A stretch of 64,000 nucleotides of DNA from Rhizobium rhizogenes NBRC 13257. Lineage in GTDB: Bacteria > Pseudomonadota > Alphaproteobacteria > Rhizobiales > Rhizobiaceae. Every line of letters begins with the position of its first letter. The first letter of the stretch is position 1. Below are positions 34,781 to 42,841 of the stretch, piece after piece. A program made the translations under genes and the position numbers. The DNA lies in contig NZ_BAYX01000005.1 of the NCBI RefSeq assembly GCF_000696095.1, positions 1 to 64,000 of the forward strand. The letters run 5' to 3'. A model generated the notes under the pieces. It saw only the letters and a list, made by a program, of their open reading frames with translations. It made no database searches and was not told the DNA's origin.

Positions 34781-36843
34781 GGGCCGGTTTCTTCGCTTTG
34801 GTATGGGGTGCTAGGTTCGGCACTTGTGTCGGGATCGGCCGGCATCGTCATGCTCCGGAGATCGAGGGTCGGAGCGATGCTTCCGCCGATGCGGTGGTCA
34901 AGGACGAGAGCCTTCGAGTGGGATAGCCCCATCGTCAGTCGGTTGAAGTATTCTTCTGTCAAGAACGCCTGTCCAGCCTCGTGGAAAGCCGATTGTTCTG
35001 CCTGGAAGCGGAGTTTTGCGACCTCCGAAGCCGCGACACCTTCCCTTGCCGTTGCCGTCGCATTGTCCTGCTGGAGGCTGGCATTCAATTGCGCCTCATT
35101 CGTCCGTTCGGCCGCCGTTCCCCGTTCGCGCGCAACCATCGCCTCCGCGCTGATCTGTGCCGCCTGAACCCCGTGAAAGGCGTTGGCCGCGCCGGCGGGC
35201 GGGTGGATGGCCTCGACGACGACCGCCAGGATTTCGACCCCGCTGTTCAGCTCATCCATGTTTTTCTGGACTGCCGAGGCGATATCGTTTGCGAGCGACA
35301 ATCGGCCTTCGCTCAAGACGTCGTTGAGTGTTCTTCTGGCAAAGTCATGGACCAATACGCGGTTTGCGGTGCTTTCGATCAAGGCTGGGAGATCGGCGAC
35401 CCGATAGGCCGCCTTTATCGCCGCCTGGTCCGAAAGGCCGATGCGGTAGACGAAACGTACATCCATGTTGACGATCTGAAAGCTCTGCGCGCCGCCGGTG
35501 CCGCTGGCGATAAGCTGCGATTTCTCGCTGATATGTGAGGCGTCCCACAGCCGGTTCGCGCTTTCTGGCGCTGGCCCCTCGGCATCGGCCAGCTTTTCGC
35601 CATCACCGCTCGTGCTGACGGAGGTTGCCAGCTCGTGCACGCTGCCGTTCTCGATGGGAATGACACGGCCAAACGGCCAAGGAAGGCCGATGTGCAGGCC
35701 GGAATGCAGGATGCCCTCAGCCTTGCCGAACCGTTCGTATACGCCCCGGCCGGTCATCGGAATTTCGCGCACGCCGCTCAGCAGCCAGCCCAGAAGGAGC
35801 GTTCCGAGTATGATGGCTGGAGCGGCCTTTCGAATGAACGAAAAAGCCCAGATCTGCCGAAGATCGATGCCATGCCTGGTCCGCAATTCCGATTGAATGC
35901 TGACCAATGGCTGGGGCGGCCACTGAAGAATGCCGGCGACAAAGCTTGTGGCGATCTGTGCCGGCTCGCGGCTGTCGCTTTGCGGGCGGAACATAGAGGC
36001 GACCGCGCGCAGCAAAAACTCAAGCCCGACAAGCCCGACAAAGCCTCCCAGCGTTGCCAGGAGTTTGATTGAGAGCCCGGATCCGCGTGTGCTGAGAAAC
36101 AGGCAGAAGCAAGACAGGACGAGCACGAAAATAGGCAAGCGCGCCAATTGCGAAATCGCTTTTGCCTCCGGCCATTCCTCCGTATCGATCGCGGCAAGCC
36201 GCCTTTCCGTCACCAGCAGAAGAAAGGCGAAAGCCAGACAGACCGCGATGATGAGAAAGCTCGTCGTCCCGATGGCTATGTCGTCCGCCTTCAGGCTCCA
36301 GCCGGCATAGACGATCAAACATGCGAAGAGGGCAGGACCGAAGACCGAGAGGGGGCGGGCGCCGATGCGTGACAGGAGTGACTGCCCCGCGAGGAATGCG
36401 CTACTGGTCCCGCGTCTAGGTGGCTCTGACTCTTCCGTGTCCTGCGGCGACCACGGCGATGTGGCGATCGCAATAAGCCATTGCGTGGACCTTCCGAATG
36501 GGACGCTGGCAAGACCAGCCTGCGCGCGGCGCCACCGCGCGACATCGTAGGCAGATCGAAGCCCTGTTCCAAAGAGGATAAGTGCGGCCGCGTTGTTGCA
36601 GAAGAAAGCAATCCAGATAGCGCTGAGGCTGAACGTGTTTGCAATCAGCGCGCAGAGCAGAAGCAGGGCCGCGAAAATCGCCACGCTGAAGTTCTGGCTC
36701 GCAAGGTCATGGGCTTGAACCGCCGCAAGCTGGAAGTTTGCTCGGTCTTTGATATCGGGGGGCTGCTGCGTATCCTTGGAAATCGTATCCTGCATTGCCG
36801 TGTTCGATTGCGCTCTTTCGCGCCCGGTTAAAGGAGGCTTCAT
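34777..36843 (-). CDS. SPFH-domain protein 1 (HflK-like) with N-terminal multi-pass membrane domain
   Basis: This 688-residue protein fuses a membrane domain with several helices (about residues 50-290, for example FSVAIFAALLLLCALIANTF, FLIIAVCLAFAFLLLVTERR, LPIFVLVLSCFCLFLSTRGS) to another helix near 340-358 and a C-terminal HflK-like SPFH domain. The SPFH part has GVYERFGKAEGILHSGLHIG, LPWPFGRVIPIENGSVHELA, DVRFVYRIGL and the VVEAIHPPAGAANAFHGVQA segment characteristic of HflK. The long N-terminal domain is unusual for HflK (about 400 residues) and may hold the complex partner site. It is the first gene of a four-gene operon, with an AGGAGG ribosome site; two palindromes lie upstream. Confidence 0.88.
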   Translation of the reverse strand: MKPPLTGRERAQSNTAMQDTISKDTQQPPDIKDRANFQLAAVQAHDLASQNFSVAIFAALLLLCALIANTFSLSAIWIAFFCNNAAALILFGTGLRSAYDVARWRRAQAGLASVPFGRSTQWLIAIATSPWSPQDTEESEPPRRGTSSAFLAGQSLLSRIGARPLSVFGPALFACLIVYAGWSLKADDIAIGTTSFLIIAVCLAFAFLLLVTERRLAAIDTEEWPEAKAISQLARLPIFVLVLSCFCLFLSTRGSGLSIKLLATLGGFVGLVGLEFLLRAVASMFRPQSDSREPAQIATSFVAGILQWPPQPLVSIQSELRTRHGIDLRQIWAFSFIRKAAPAIILGTLLLGWLLSGVREIPMTGRGVYERFGKAEGILHSGLHIGLPWPFGRVIPIENGSVHELATSVSTSGDGEKLADAEGPAPESANRLWDASHISEKSQLIASGTGGAQSFQIVNMDVRFVYRIGLSDQAAIKAAYRVADLPALIESTANRVLVHDFARRTLNDVLSEGRLSLANDIASAVQKNMDELNSGVEILAVVVEAIHPPAGAANAFHGVQAAQISAEAMVARERGTAAERTNEAQLNASLQQDNATATAREGVAASEVAKLRFQAEQSAFHEAGQAFLTEEYFNRLTMGLSHSKALVLDHRIGGSIAPTLDLRSMTMPADPDTSAEPSTPYQSEETGP

Positions 36844-36904
36844 GCCCTCCTCGATAGCGCCGCGATGAGGTTAGGTGACCGATCCGGGTGAGAAGCTTCG
36901 ATAG

Positions 36905-36956
36905 CGATGTTTGGAACATCGGGCCTCGAACTCAAGAGGATACGTTATTACGTATC
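36905..36956. promoter_or_regulatory. Two perfect palindromes upstream of the SPFH-metal ATPase operon
   Basis: CGATGTT-TGG-AACATCG (36905-36921) and GATACGT-TATT-ACGTATC (36939-36956) lie 62-113 bases before the start codon of the first SPFH gene, on the promoter side. Both are perfect in their arms. The second shares GTTATTACGT with a Zur-box-like site at 61585-61602 in this window. They are good operator candidates; no regulator gene is adjacent other than the GntR gene of the next operon. Confidence 0.5.
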
Positions 36957-37029
36957 GCTCTTATATCCACAAGGCTTGGCAGGCAAGCGGACGGTTAAGG
37001 GGATTGCAGAGTCAGATGGCTTGGAGCCG

Positions 37030-37800
37030 TCAAAACGACAGATCGAGCGCTCGTCCTTCGAAGAGGCGGTCCCTGGAGCCTTCAAGGTGGGCCTGCATCA
37101 GGTTGCGGGCATCTTCCGCCCGGCCTTCGGCAATCGCCTTGTAGATTGCGCTGTGCTCCTGGAATACCTGTTCGAGACCCTGTCTCGGGCCGAGCAGCGA
37201 CAGGCCGTGCAGATGCATACCGACGGCGATATGGGCTTTCAAGGCGTCCATGGATGCGGTGTAATAATGGTTGTTGGCGGCTTCCGTCACCGAGCGGTGG
37301 AAGTTGAAATCGGCATCCGTGCGGTGAAGCTGATGGCTGGTGGCCTCGCGAAGATCAGCCAGTGCCGCGGCTATTTTCTGGATGGCGGCCTCATCGCGTC
37401 TCTTGGCGGCGAAATAGGCGGCTGCCGGCTCGATCGTCAGGCGGAATTCGTAGCAGCGCTGGATATCGGCGATCGTCTTGACCGGCGCATAGGCGAGCTG
37501 GGTGATCGGTGAACCGTGGGCGCTGACGAAGGTGCCGGCGCCCTGGCGCGCATAGACCATGCCCTGGTCGCGCAACCGCGCCAGCGCATCGCGGATAACG
37601 GGGCGGGAAACACCCAACATCGCGGCAAGCTCGTGTTCGCCCGGCAGGCGCGAGTCCGGCGGGTAGTTTCCGGAGCGGATGCGCTCCAGCAGCTGGTCGA
37701 AAACGCGATCGACAAGCTTCACGGCTTTGCCACGCTCGGGCTTGGCTGCCGGAGCCGCCTGCGCATTTGCCGATGCACTATTTGCTTCGTCCACGTTCAT
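37030..37800 (-). CDS. GntR-family regulator, FadR subfamily
   Basis: This 256-residue regulator has a winged helix-turn-helix at about residues 28-95 (LERIRSGNYPPDSRLPGEHE, then LGVSRPVIRDALARLRDQGM and ARQGAGTFV) and an FCD ligand-binding domain with RLTIEPAAAYFAA, DADFNFHRSV and the two later histidine helices that hold a metal. FCD regulators usually sense small carboxylic acids. It is the last gene of the operon for the ABC transporter and the DUF1537 kinase (18-base gap), so it very likely controls that operon and perhaps the divergent one. An operator candidate TTGTCATATTGACAA lies at 44677 between the two operons. Confidence 0.9.
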   Translation of the reverse strand: MNVDEANSASANAQAAPAAKPERGKAVKLVDRVFDQLLERIRSGNYPPDSRLPGEHELAAMLGVSRPVIRDALARLRDQGMVYARQGAGTFVSAHGSPITQLAYAPVKTIADIQRCYEFRLTIEPAAAYFAAKRRDEAAIQKIAAALADLREATSHQLHRTDADFNFHRSVTEAANNHYYTASMDALKAHIAVGMHLHGLSLLGPRQGLEQVFQEHSAIYKAIAEGRAEDARNLMQAHLEGSRDRLFEGRALDLSF

Positions 37801-37818
37801 TCTCCCGCCGGCATTGTC

Positions 37819-38880
37819 TCAGGCCGCCTGATTCTCAGGGATCAGTCTTAGCAAACTATCAGAGTTCCCGAAGCCTCCGGATTTCACCGCGCAGCGGAGC
37901 CGAGTGCCATTGGCCATCGTCACATCGAACCACGGAATGCCCGGCTCGATTTCGCCCTTCGGTGCCAGAAGGTGAATTCCGAGCGCGCGGAAAACAGCGA
38001 CGGCGATGTCGCCGCCGCCCATCATCAGCATATCCGGATGGGTATCCTCCATCACCGATGTCACACTTTTGGCAAAACGATCGGCGACAGCCGTCGCCTC
38101 CTCGGTGATGTCGCCGGTGCAACGGAGCAGAAGCGGAAGCGTCTGCCCCTTGCCGAACTGCACCAGGCCCATCGGCGCGTCGATTGTCGCCCGCAGGCGG
38201 CCCGATGCTTCGAGCGTGGCCATTTGCGCCGCAGTGATCGGATCGCGGGAGCCGAAGGCAAAAAGCGTCCTGCCGGTCGGCACGAATGCCCGGCTGTCCG
38301 TGCCTCCTTGGCCGATATGGCGGGCAAGTGCGCTGCCGATGCCGCGCGCGCCAACGGCAAGGCTCGTCTTCCAGTCATGTGTCGTCACAAGACGGTCTAG
38401 ATCGCCGTCAGTCTCGGCGTCGATGATGAGGACCGTCTCTGGACGTGCCTCGAAGAGTTCGGCAATCGGCAGGGGGTGGTCCACGCCCCGGCCGACGACC
38501 TTGCCGTCTCGGGTGACGCGCTCCTGATCGGGAATAGCGGGCGCAATGACGATTTCGCGGTGACCGAAGGCGGCGGCAAGAGCAGCACTTTCCGCCGCCA
38601 CATGGCCCTTCAGGCGGGAGTCGATCTTCTTCAGGAGGATTTCCGGTGAGGCGGCGAGAAGAGCGCTGGCTGCAAGCTTCACCCTCTCCACGGCTTTCTC
38701 CTCCGGCAGCGCTCGTGAGTCCGTGTTGACCACGACGACTTCGGAGCCGCTTGCAAGCGCTTCTGATATGGCGTCGATATCGATCGCGATGGTGACGGAG
38801 AGACCGGCCTCGACAAAGGGGGTGCCCGTGTCGAGCGCGCCGGTCAGGTCGTCGGCTATGATCGCAACCTTCGGCGTCAT
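37819..38880 (-). CDS. Four-carbon acid sugar kinase family protein (DUF1537, DtnK/OtnK-like)
   Basis: This 353-residue protein begins [20 protein letters not shown], the defining start of this kinase family, followed by LSVTIAIDIDA and VVVNTDSRALPEEKA; the C-terminal nucleotide-binding domain has MLMMGGGDIAVAVFRALGIH. Characterised members phosphorylate D-threonate, D-erythronate or other four-carbon acids, and the product is oxidised by a PdxA2-type dehydrogenase. Exactly such a gene lies in the divergent operon at 48139. The start at 38880 overlaps the ABC ATPase gene by 4 bases, so the longer upstream frame is rejected. The true substrate is not known. Confidence 0.88.
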   Translation of the reverse strand: MTPKVAIIADDLTGALDTGTPFVEAGLSVTIAIDIDAISEALASGSEVVVVNTDSRALPEEKAVERVKLAASALLAASPEILLKKIDSRLKGHVAAESAALAAAFGHREIVIAPAIPDQERVTRDGKVVGRGVDHPLPIAELFEARPETVLIIDAETDGDLDRLVTTHDWKTSLAVGARGIGSALARHIGQGGTDSRAFVPTGRTLFAFGSRDPITAAQMATLEASGRLRATIDAPMGLVQFGKGQTLPLLLRCTGDITEEATAVADRFAKSVTSVMEDTHPDMLMMGGGDIAVAVFRALGIHLLAPKGEIEPGIPWFDVTMANGTRLRCAVKSGGFGNSDSLLRLIPENQAA

Positions 38881-39872
38881 GCGTCTGCTCCCGTGTTGAC
38901 CGCATGACAGGCGACGAGATGACCGGGCTTGGCTTCCTTCCATTCCGGAACGGCCCTGGCGCAGACATCCATTGCGATCGGGCAGCGCGTATGGAAACGG
39001 CAGCCGCTCGGCGGGTTGAGCGGGCTCGGCACGTCACCCTGCAGGATCTGGCGGGTGCGGGTCCGCTCCAGTGCTGGATTGGTTTCCGGAACCGCCGAGA
39101 GCAGCGCCTTGGTATAGGGGTGCAGCGGGTTGCCGAAGAGCGCGTCACGGGGCGCGAGCTCTGCCAGACGGCCTAGATACATGACGCCGACGCGGGTGCT
39201 GATGTGGCGGACGACAGCCAAATCGTGCGCGATGAAGAGATAGGTCAGGCCGTATTTTTCCTGCAGGTCGAGCAGGAGATTGATGATCTGCGCCTGGATC
39301 GACACATCGAGCGCCGAAATCGCCTCGTCGCAGACGATGAATTTCGGCTGGCAGGCGAGTGCGCGGGCGATGACGACGCGCTGGCGCTGGCCTCCGGAGA
39401 GTTCGTGCGGATAGCGTTGCGCGAAGCGCGTCGGCAGGCCGGAGTCGGTGAGAAGCGTTGCAACCTTGTCTTTCAGCTCGGCCTTGGTGCAGAGCTTGTG
39501 GAAGAGCATCGGTTCGCCGATTGCCTCGCCGACCGTCATGCGAGGGTTGAGTGTCGAATAGGGATCCTGGAAGACGATCTGCAGATCGCGGCGGAACGGC
39601 CGCATCTGCTTTTCGCTGAGTGTCGCTAGATCCTGTCCCTTGTAGATGACCCGGCCGTTGGTCGCCTTGTAGAGGTTGAGAATGGTGAAGCCGGTGGTCG
39701 ACTTGCCGCAGCCGGATTCGCCGACAAGGCTCAGCGTCTCGCCCTCCATGATCTCCAGGTCGACATTGTCGAGCGCGTAGACAGTGGCTGCGCGTTCGCC
39801 GAAGGCGCCGAGCCGGACATGGAAATGCTTGACCAGGTTTTCGATCTTGAGCAGCGGTTGGGCGCTCATCAT
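38877..39872 (-). CDS. dppF: ABC transporter ATP-binding protein, oligopeptide/dipeptide type (DppF-like)
   Basis: This is a 331-residue ATPase. The Walker [12 protein letters not shown] is at about residues 52-62, the ABC signature [16 protein letters not shown] at about 150-165 and Walker [21 protein letters not shown] follows. The oligopeptide-type C-terminal extension has a cysteine-containing motif ([15 protein letters not shown]) that binds an iron-sulfur cluster in some members. It overlaps the DppD gene (ATGATGA). Together the two ATPases power the permease encoded upstream. Peptide-type ABC transporters also import opines, sugar acids and nickel, so the cargo is best judged from the catabolic genes. 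Confidence 0.94.
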   Translation of the reverse strand: MMSAQPLLKIENLVKHFHVRLGAFGERAATVYALDNVDLEIMEGETLSLVGESGCGKSTTGFTILNLYKATNGRVIYKGQDLATLSEKQMRPFRRDLQIVFQDPYSTLNPRMTVGEAIGEPMLFHKLCTKAELKDKVATLLTDSGLPTRFAQRYPHELSGGQRQRVVIARALACQPKFIVCDEAISALDVSIQAQIINLLLDLQEKYGLTYLFIAHDLAVVRHISTRVGVMYLGRLAELAPRDALFGNPLHPYTKALLSAVPETNPALERTRTRQILQGDVPSPLNPPSGCRFHTRCPIAMDVCARAVPEWKEAKPGHLVACHAVNTGADA

Positions 39873-40876
39873 GCAGCCTCCCGCATTTTCTGGACGACGA
39901 AACAGGCGGTACGATGGTTTCCGGCGCCATTCAATGGCTCGAGCTTCGGCACGCGTTCGTGACAGATGGATTCCGCCAGTGGACAGCGCGGCGCGAACGG
40001 GCATCCCTTGGGACGACGGCCGGGTTCCGGCGGCGTCCCGCCGATCGAACTCAGCCGGCTTGACGGTGCATCCGAAAGCTTCGGGATCGAGGCCAGCAGA
40101 CCGCGCGTATAGGGGTGGCTCGGATGGGCGTAGAGTTCGTCGACCGGCGCATCCTCGACGACGGTGCCGGCATAGAGCACGGCGACGCGGTCGACGAGGC
40201 CGGCGATCAGCGCCAGATCATGGGTAATCCAGACGACGGACATGCCGAGCTTGCGGCGCAGCTCCTTCACGAGATCGATGATCTGTGCCTGGATCGTCAC
40301 GTCGAGCGCCGTCGTCGGTTCATCGGCGATCAGCAGTTTCGGATTGCAGGCAAGGCCGATCGCCATCATCACCCTCTGGCGCATGCCGCCGGAGAGCTCG
40401 TGTGGATAGGCCTGCAGCCGTTCTTCCGGACCGGGAATGCCGACGAGGCGCAGCAGTTCGACGGCACGTTCGCGAGCCTCAGCCTTGCGCAGTCCGCGAT
40501 GATAGATCAACGGCTCGCAGATCTGGTCACCGACGTGCATCACCGGGTTCAGCGAGGTCATCGGGTCCTGGAAGACGAAACCGATGTCGCCGCCCCGCAC
40601 CTTGCGCAATTCGCGGTTCGACATGGTTTGCAGGTCGCGACCATCGAAGTGAGCAGACCCTTTCGTCACCCTAATCTTGTTCGGCAGGAGCCGCATCAGG
40701 CTCAGCATCGTCAGGCTCTTGCCGCAGCCGGATTCACCGACGACACCGAGCGTTTCGCCCCTGTTGACGTGAAGATCGATGCCGTCGACCACGATAGCTG
40801 GGCCGTTGCGACCGGCTATTTCGACGGTCAGGCCGCGGACATCGAGCAGGCGTTCGGTAGGCTGGGTCGTATCCAT
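39869..40876 (-). CDS. dppD: ABC transporter ATP-binding protein, oligopeptide/dipeptide type (DppD-like)
   Basis: This 335-residue ATPase has Walker [12 protein letters not shown] (about 46-56), signature [16 protein letters not shown] (about 155-170), Walker [21 protein letters not shown] and the C-terminal [14 protein letters not shown] motif of the oligopeptide ATPases. The open frame extends far upstream, but the ATG at 40876 that overlaps the permease stop codon (TGATG) gives the proper N-terminus [20 protein letters not shown]. It pairs with DppF. Confidence 0.94.
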   Translation of the reverse strand: MDTTQPTERLLDVRGLTVEIAGRNGPAIVVDGIDLHVNRGETLGVVGESGCGKSLTMLSLMRLLPNKIRVTKGSAHFDGRDLQTMSNRELRKVRGGDIGFVFQDPMTSLNPVMHVGDQICEPLIYHRGLRKAEARERAVELLRLVGIPGPEERLQAYPHELSGGMRQRVMMAIGLACNPKLLIADEPTTALDVTIQAQIIDLVKELRRKLGMSVVWITHDLALIAGLVDRVAVLYAGTVVEDAPVDELYAHPSHPYTRGLLASIPKLSDAPSSRLSSIGGTPPEPGRRPKGCPFAPRCPLAESICHERVPKLEPLNGAGNHRTACFVVQKMREAA

Positions 40877-41835
40877 CACTTGCTGCCCCGCGGATTGAGC
40901 GCATCGTTGAGGCCGTCGCCGAGGAAGCTGAAGGCGACCGAGGCAAGGCCGAGGACGGCCGCCGGAGCGGCAAGCAGATGGGGATAGTGCTGCCAGACGC
41001 GCAGGCCGTCCGAAATCATGTTGCCCCAGCTTGGCGTCGGCGGATTGACGCCGATGCCGAGGAAGCTGAAGGCGCTTTCGAGCACCATGGCGGTTCCGAG
41101 TCCGGCGCTGACGGAGACAATCAGCGGGCCGAGCGCATTCGGAACGACATAGCGCTTCATGATGATCCAGTTGGAAAGGCCGAGCGCCTGCGCTGCGGTG
41201 ATATAGGGCCGGCTGCGGATCGACAGCACCTGGGCGCGAACGAGGCGTGCGTAAGGCGGCCAGGAAATCAGCGCCATCGAGCCGAAGACCAGCATGAAAT
41301 CGACCCATATGGTCTCGCGATAGAAGGGATTGAGCGTCGCCATGTAGCGCGCTTCCATCCATTTCGAAATCGGCGATTTCAGCGATGCGTTGATGACGAC
41401 GACGAGCAGCAGGTTCGGAACCGACATGGTCATGTCCGTCAGCCACATGATGGCGCGGTCGAACGGATTGCCGAAGAAGCCGGCGATGGCGCCCATCACC
41501 AGGCCGATCAGCACGGCGATGAAGGTAACGACGATCGCAACCAGAAAGGCCGTGCGCGTGCCGAAGACGACGCGGCTGAAGACATCGCGGCCGAGATCGT
41601 CGGTGCCGAAGAGATGGTGGAGCGAAGGGGCTGCGTTTCGTGCCTGGAGATCCTGGCTTAGATAATCATAGGGTGTGAGATATGGGCCGAAGATTGCGGC
41701 AAAGGCGAGGATGGTGACGACGATCAGACCGAAGATGGCGAGCTTGTTGCGCTTCAGGCGATACCACGCGTCGCGCCACAGGCAGACCGGCGGCTCTTCT
41801 TCGCTGGCGATTGGGGAAAGGGGGACGGCGGACAC
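40876..41835 (-). CDS. dppC: ABC transporter permease, DppC-like
   Basis: This 319-residue inner-membrane permease has an N-terminal cytoplasmic segment, LKRNKLAIFGLIVVTILAFA as the first helix, and the family LFGTDDLGRDVFSRVVFGTR segment (about 75-94), a signature of DppC/OppC proteins. The EAA loop is ITAAQALGLSNWIIMKRYVV and PNALGPLIV. It is followed directly by the ATPase gene and preceded by the partner permease with a 2-base gap, so the operon is tightly packed. Confidence 0.94.
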   Translation of the reverse strand: MSAVPLSPIASEEEPPVCLWRDAWYRLKRNKLAIFGLIVVTILAFAAIFGPYLTPYDYLSQDLQARNAAPSLHHLFGTDDLGRDVFSRVVFGTRTAFLVAIVVTFIAVLIGLVMGAIAGFFGNPFDRAIMWLTDMTMSVPNLLLVVVINASLKSPISKWMEARYMATLNPFYRETIWVDFMLVFGSMALISWPPYARLVRAQVLSIRSRPYITAAQALGLSNWIIMKRYVVPNALGPLIVSVSAGLGTAMVLESAFSFLGIGVNPPTPSWGNMISDGLRVWQHYPHLLAAPAAVLGLASVAFSFLGDGLNDALNPRGSK

Positions 41836-41837
41836 GG

Positions 41838-42800
41838 TCAGCGGCTCCCTCTTGCATCGTTGGCGCGCGGATCAAGCAACGGATAGAGCACGTCGACCAG
41901 AAGGTTCGAGAGCATCACCAGGAAGGAGCCGATAAGCGTGATCGCCAGGATGACGGGATAATCCGAATTGATCAGCGCCTGCACCGTCAGCCGACCGAGG
42001 CCGGGCAGGCCGAAGACCAGTTCGACGAAGATCGCGCCGTTGACGATGGTGATCATGATCAACCCGAGTTGGGTGACGACGGGTGTCAGCACCGGCCGCA
42101 GGATATGGCGAAGCGCGACAATGATCTCCGGCACGCCCTTGGCGCGAGCCGTGCGGACAAAATCCTCCGACAGGACCTCGATGACGGCGGCGCGTGTCTG
42201 GCGCACGATCAGGGCAATCGGTTGGAAGGAGAGCACGATGAGCGGCAGAAGGATGCGCAGATCGAAGACGCCGCCCCAGCCATAGGGCACCTTTACGCCG
42301 GGCAGAAGGACGATCAGCCCGACCATCAGGAGCGGGCCGGCAACATAGGCCGGGATTGCCCAGAGGAAGAGAGCGGAGCCGAGGATCGTGTAGTCGATGC
42401 GCGTATTCTGGTTGAGGGCAGCGATCATGCCGAGCGGGATGGCCACGATCGTCGTCAGCACGATCGAACAGAGCGCAAGCTGGAAGGATACCGGCGCTGC
42501 CGCCGAGACCATAGCCCAGACGGAGCGACCCGAGCTTAGCGAATTGCCGAACTGGCCGTGCAACAGGTTCCAGATGTAAAGACCGAACTGGGCGATGAAC
42601 GGCTTGTTGAGGCCGGCGCTTTCGCGGATGGCCTCGATGCGCTGCGGATTATAGGCGACATCGCCGGGTGCGCGCAGAAAGATCAGCTTGATCGGATCGC
42701 CGGCGCCGTAGAAGGCTAGCGCATAGACGGCCAGCATCACGATCAGCACCGACGGAATCCAGATGGCAAACCGGGTCAGCACGTAGCGTAGCAAGGTCAC
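41838..42800 (-). CDS. dppB: ABC transporter permease, DppB-like
   Basis: This 320-residue permease starts with the family pattern MTLLRYVLTRFAIWIPSVLI. It has six membrane helices, an EAA-type loop (FVRTARAKGVPEIIVALRHI and LRPVLTPVV) and the GLPGLGRLTVQALINSDYPV end typical of DppB/OppB. It is separated from the binding-protein gene by a 40-base gap that contains a hairpin. The pair with DppC makes the channel of the transporter. Confidence 0.94.
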   Translation of the reverse strand: MTLLRYVLTRFAIWIPSVLIVMLAVYALAFYGAGDPIKLIFLRAPGDVAYNPQRIEAIRESAGLNKPFIAQFGLYIWNLLHGQFGNSLSSGRSVWAMVSAAAPVSFQLALCSIVLTTIVAIPLGMIAALNQNTRIDYTILGSALFLWAIPAYVAGPLLMVGLIVLLPGVKVPYGWGGVFDLRILLPLIVLSFQPIALIVRQTRAAVIEVLSEDFVRTARAKGVPEIIVALRHILRPVLTPVVTQLGLIMITIVNGAIFVELVFGLPGLGRLTVQALINSDYPVILAITLIGSFLVMLSNLLVDVLYPLLDPRANDARGSR

Positions 42801-42822
42801 CTCCCAGTTGTTGGTCGAAGAG

Positions 42823-42841
42823 GTCCGCGATCAGCGCGGAC
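42823..42841 (-). other. Hairpin between the binding-protein and permease genes
   Basis: GTCCGCG, 5 bases, CGCGGAC overlaps the stop codon of the binding-protein gene and precedes dppB. Stem-loops here usually protect the upstream mRNA or reduce readthrough, giving more binding protein than permease. There is no T run. Confidence 0.6.

Noticed and set aside
39873..41446. Upstream extensions of the dppF and dppD frames
   Set aside because: The added N-terminal parts overlap neighbouring genes out of frame and lack family similarity; the starts that overlap the previous stop codons give normal ATPase N-termini.
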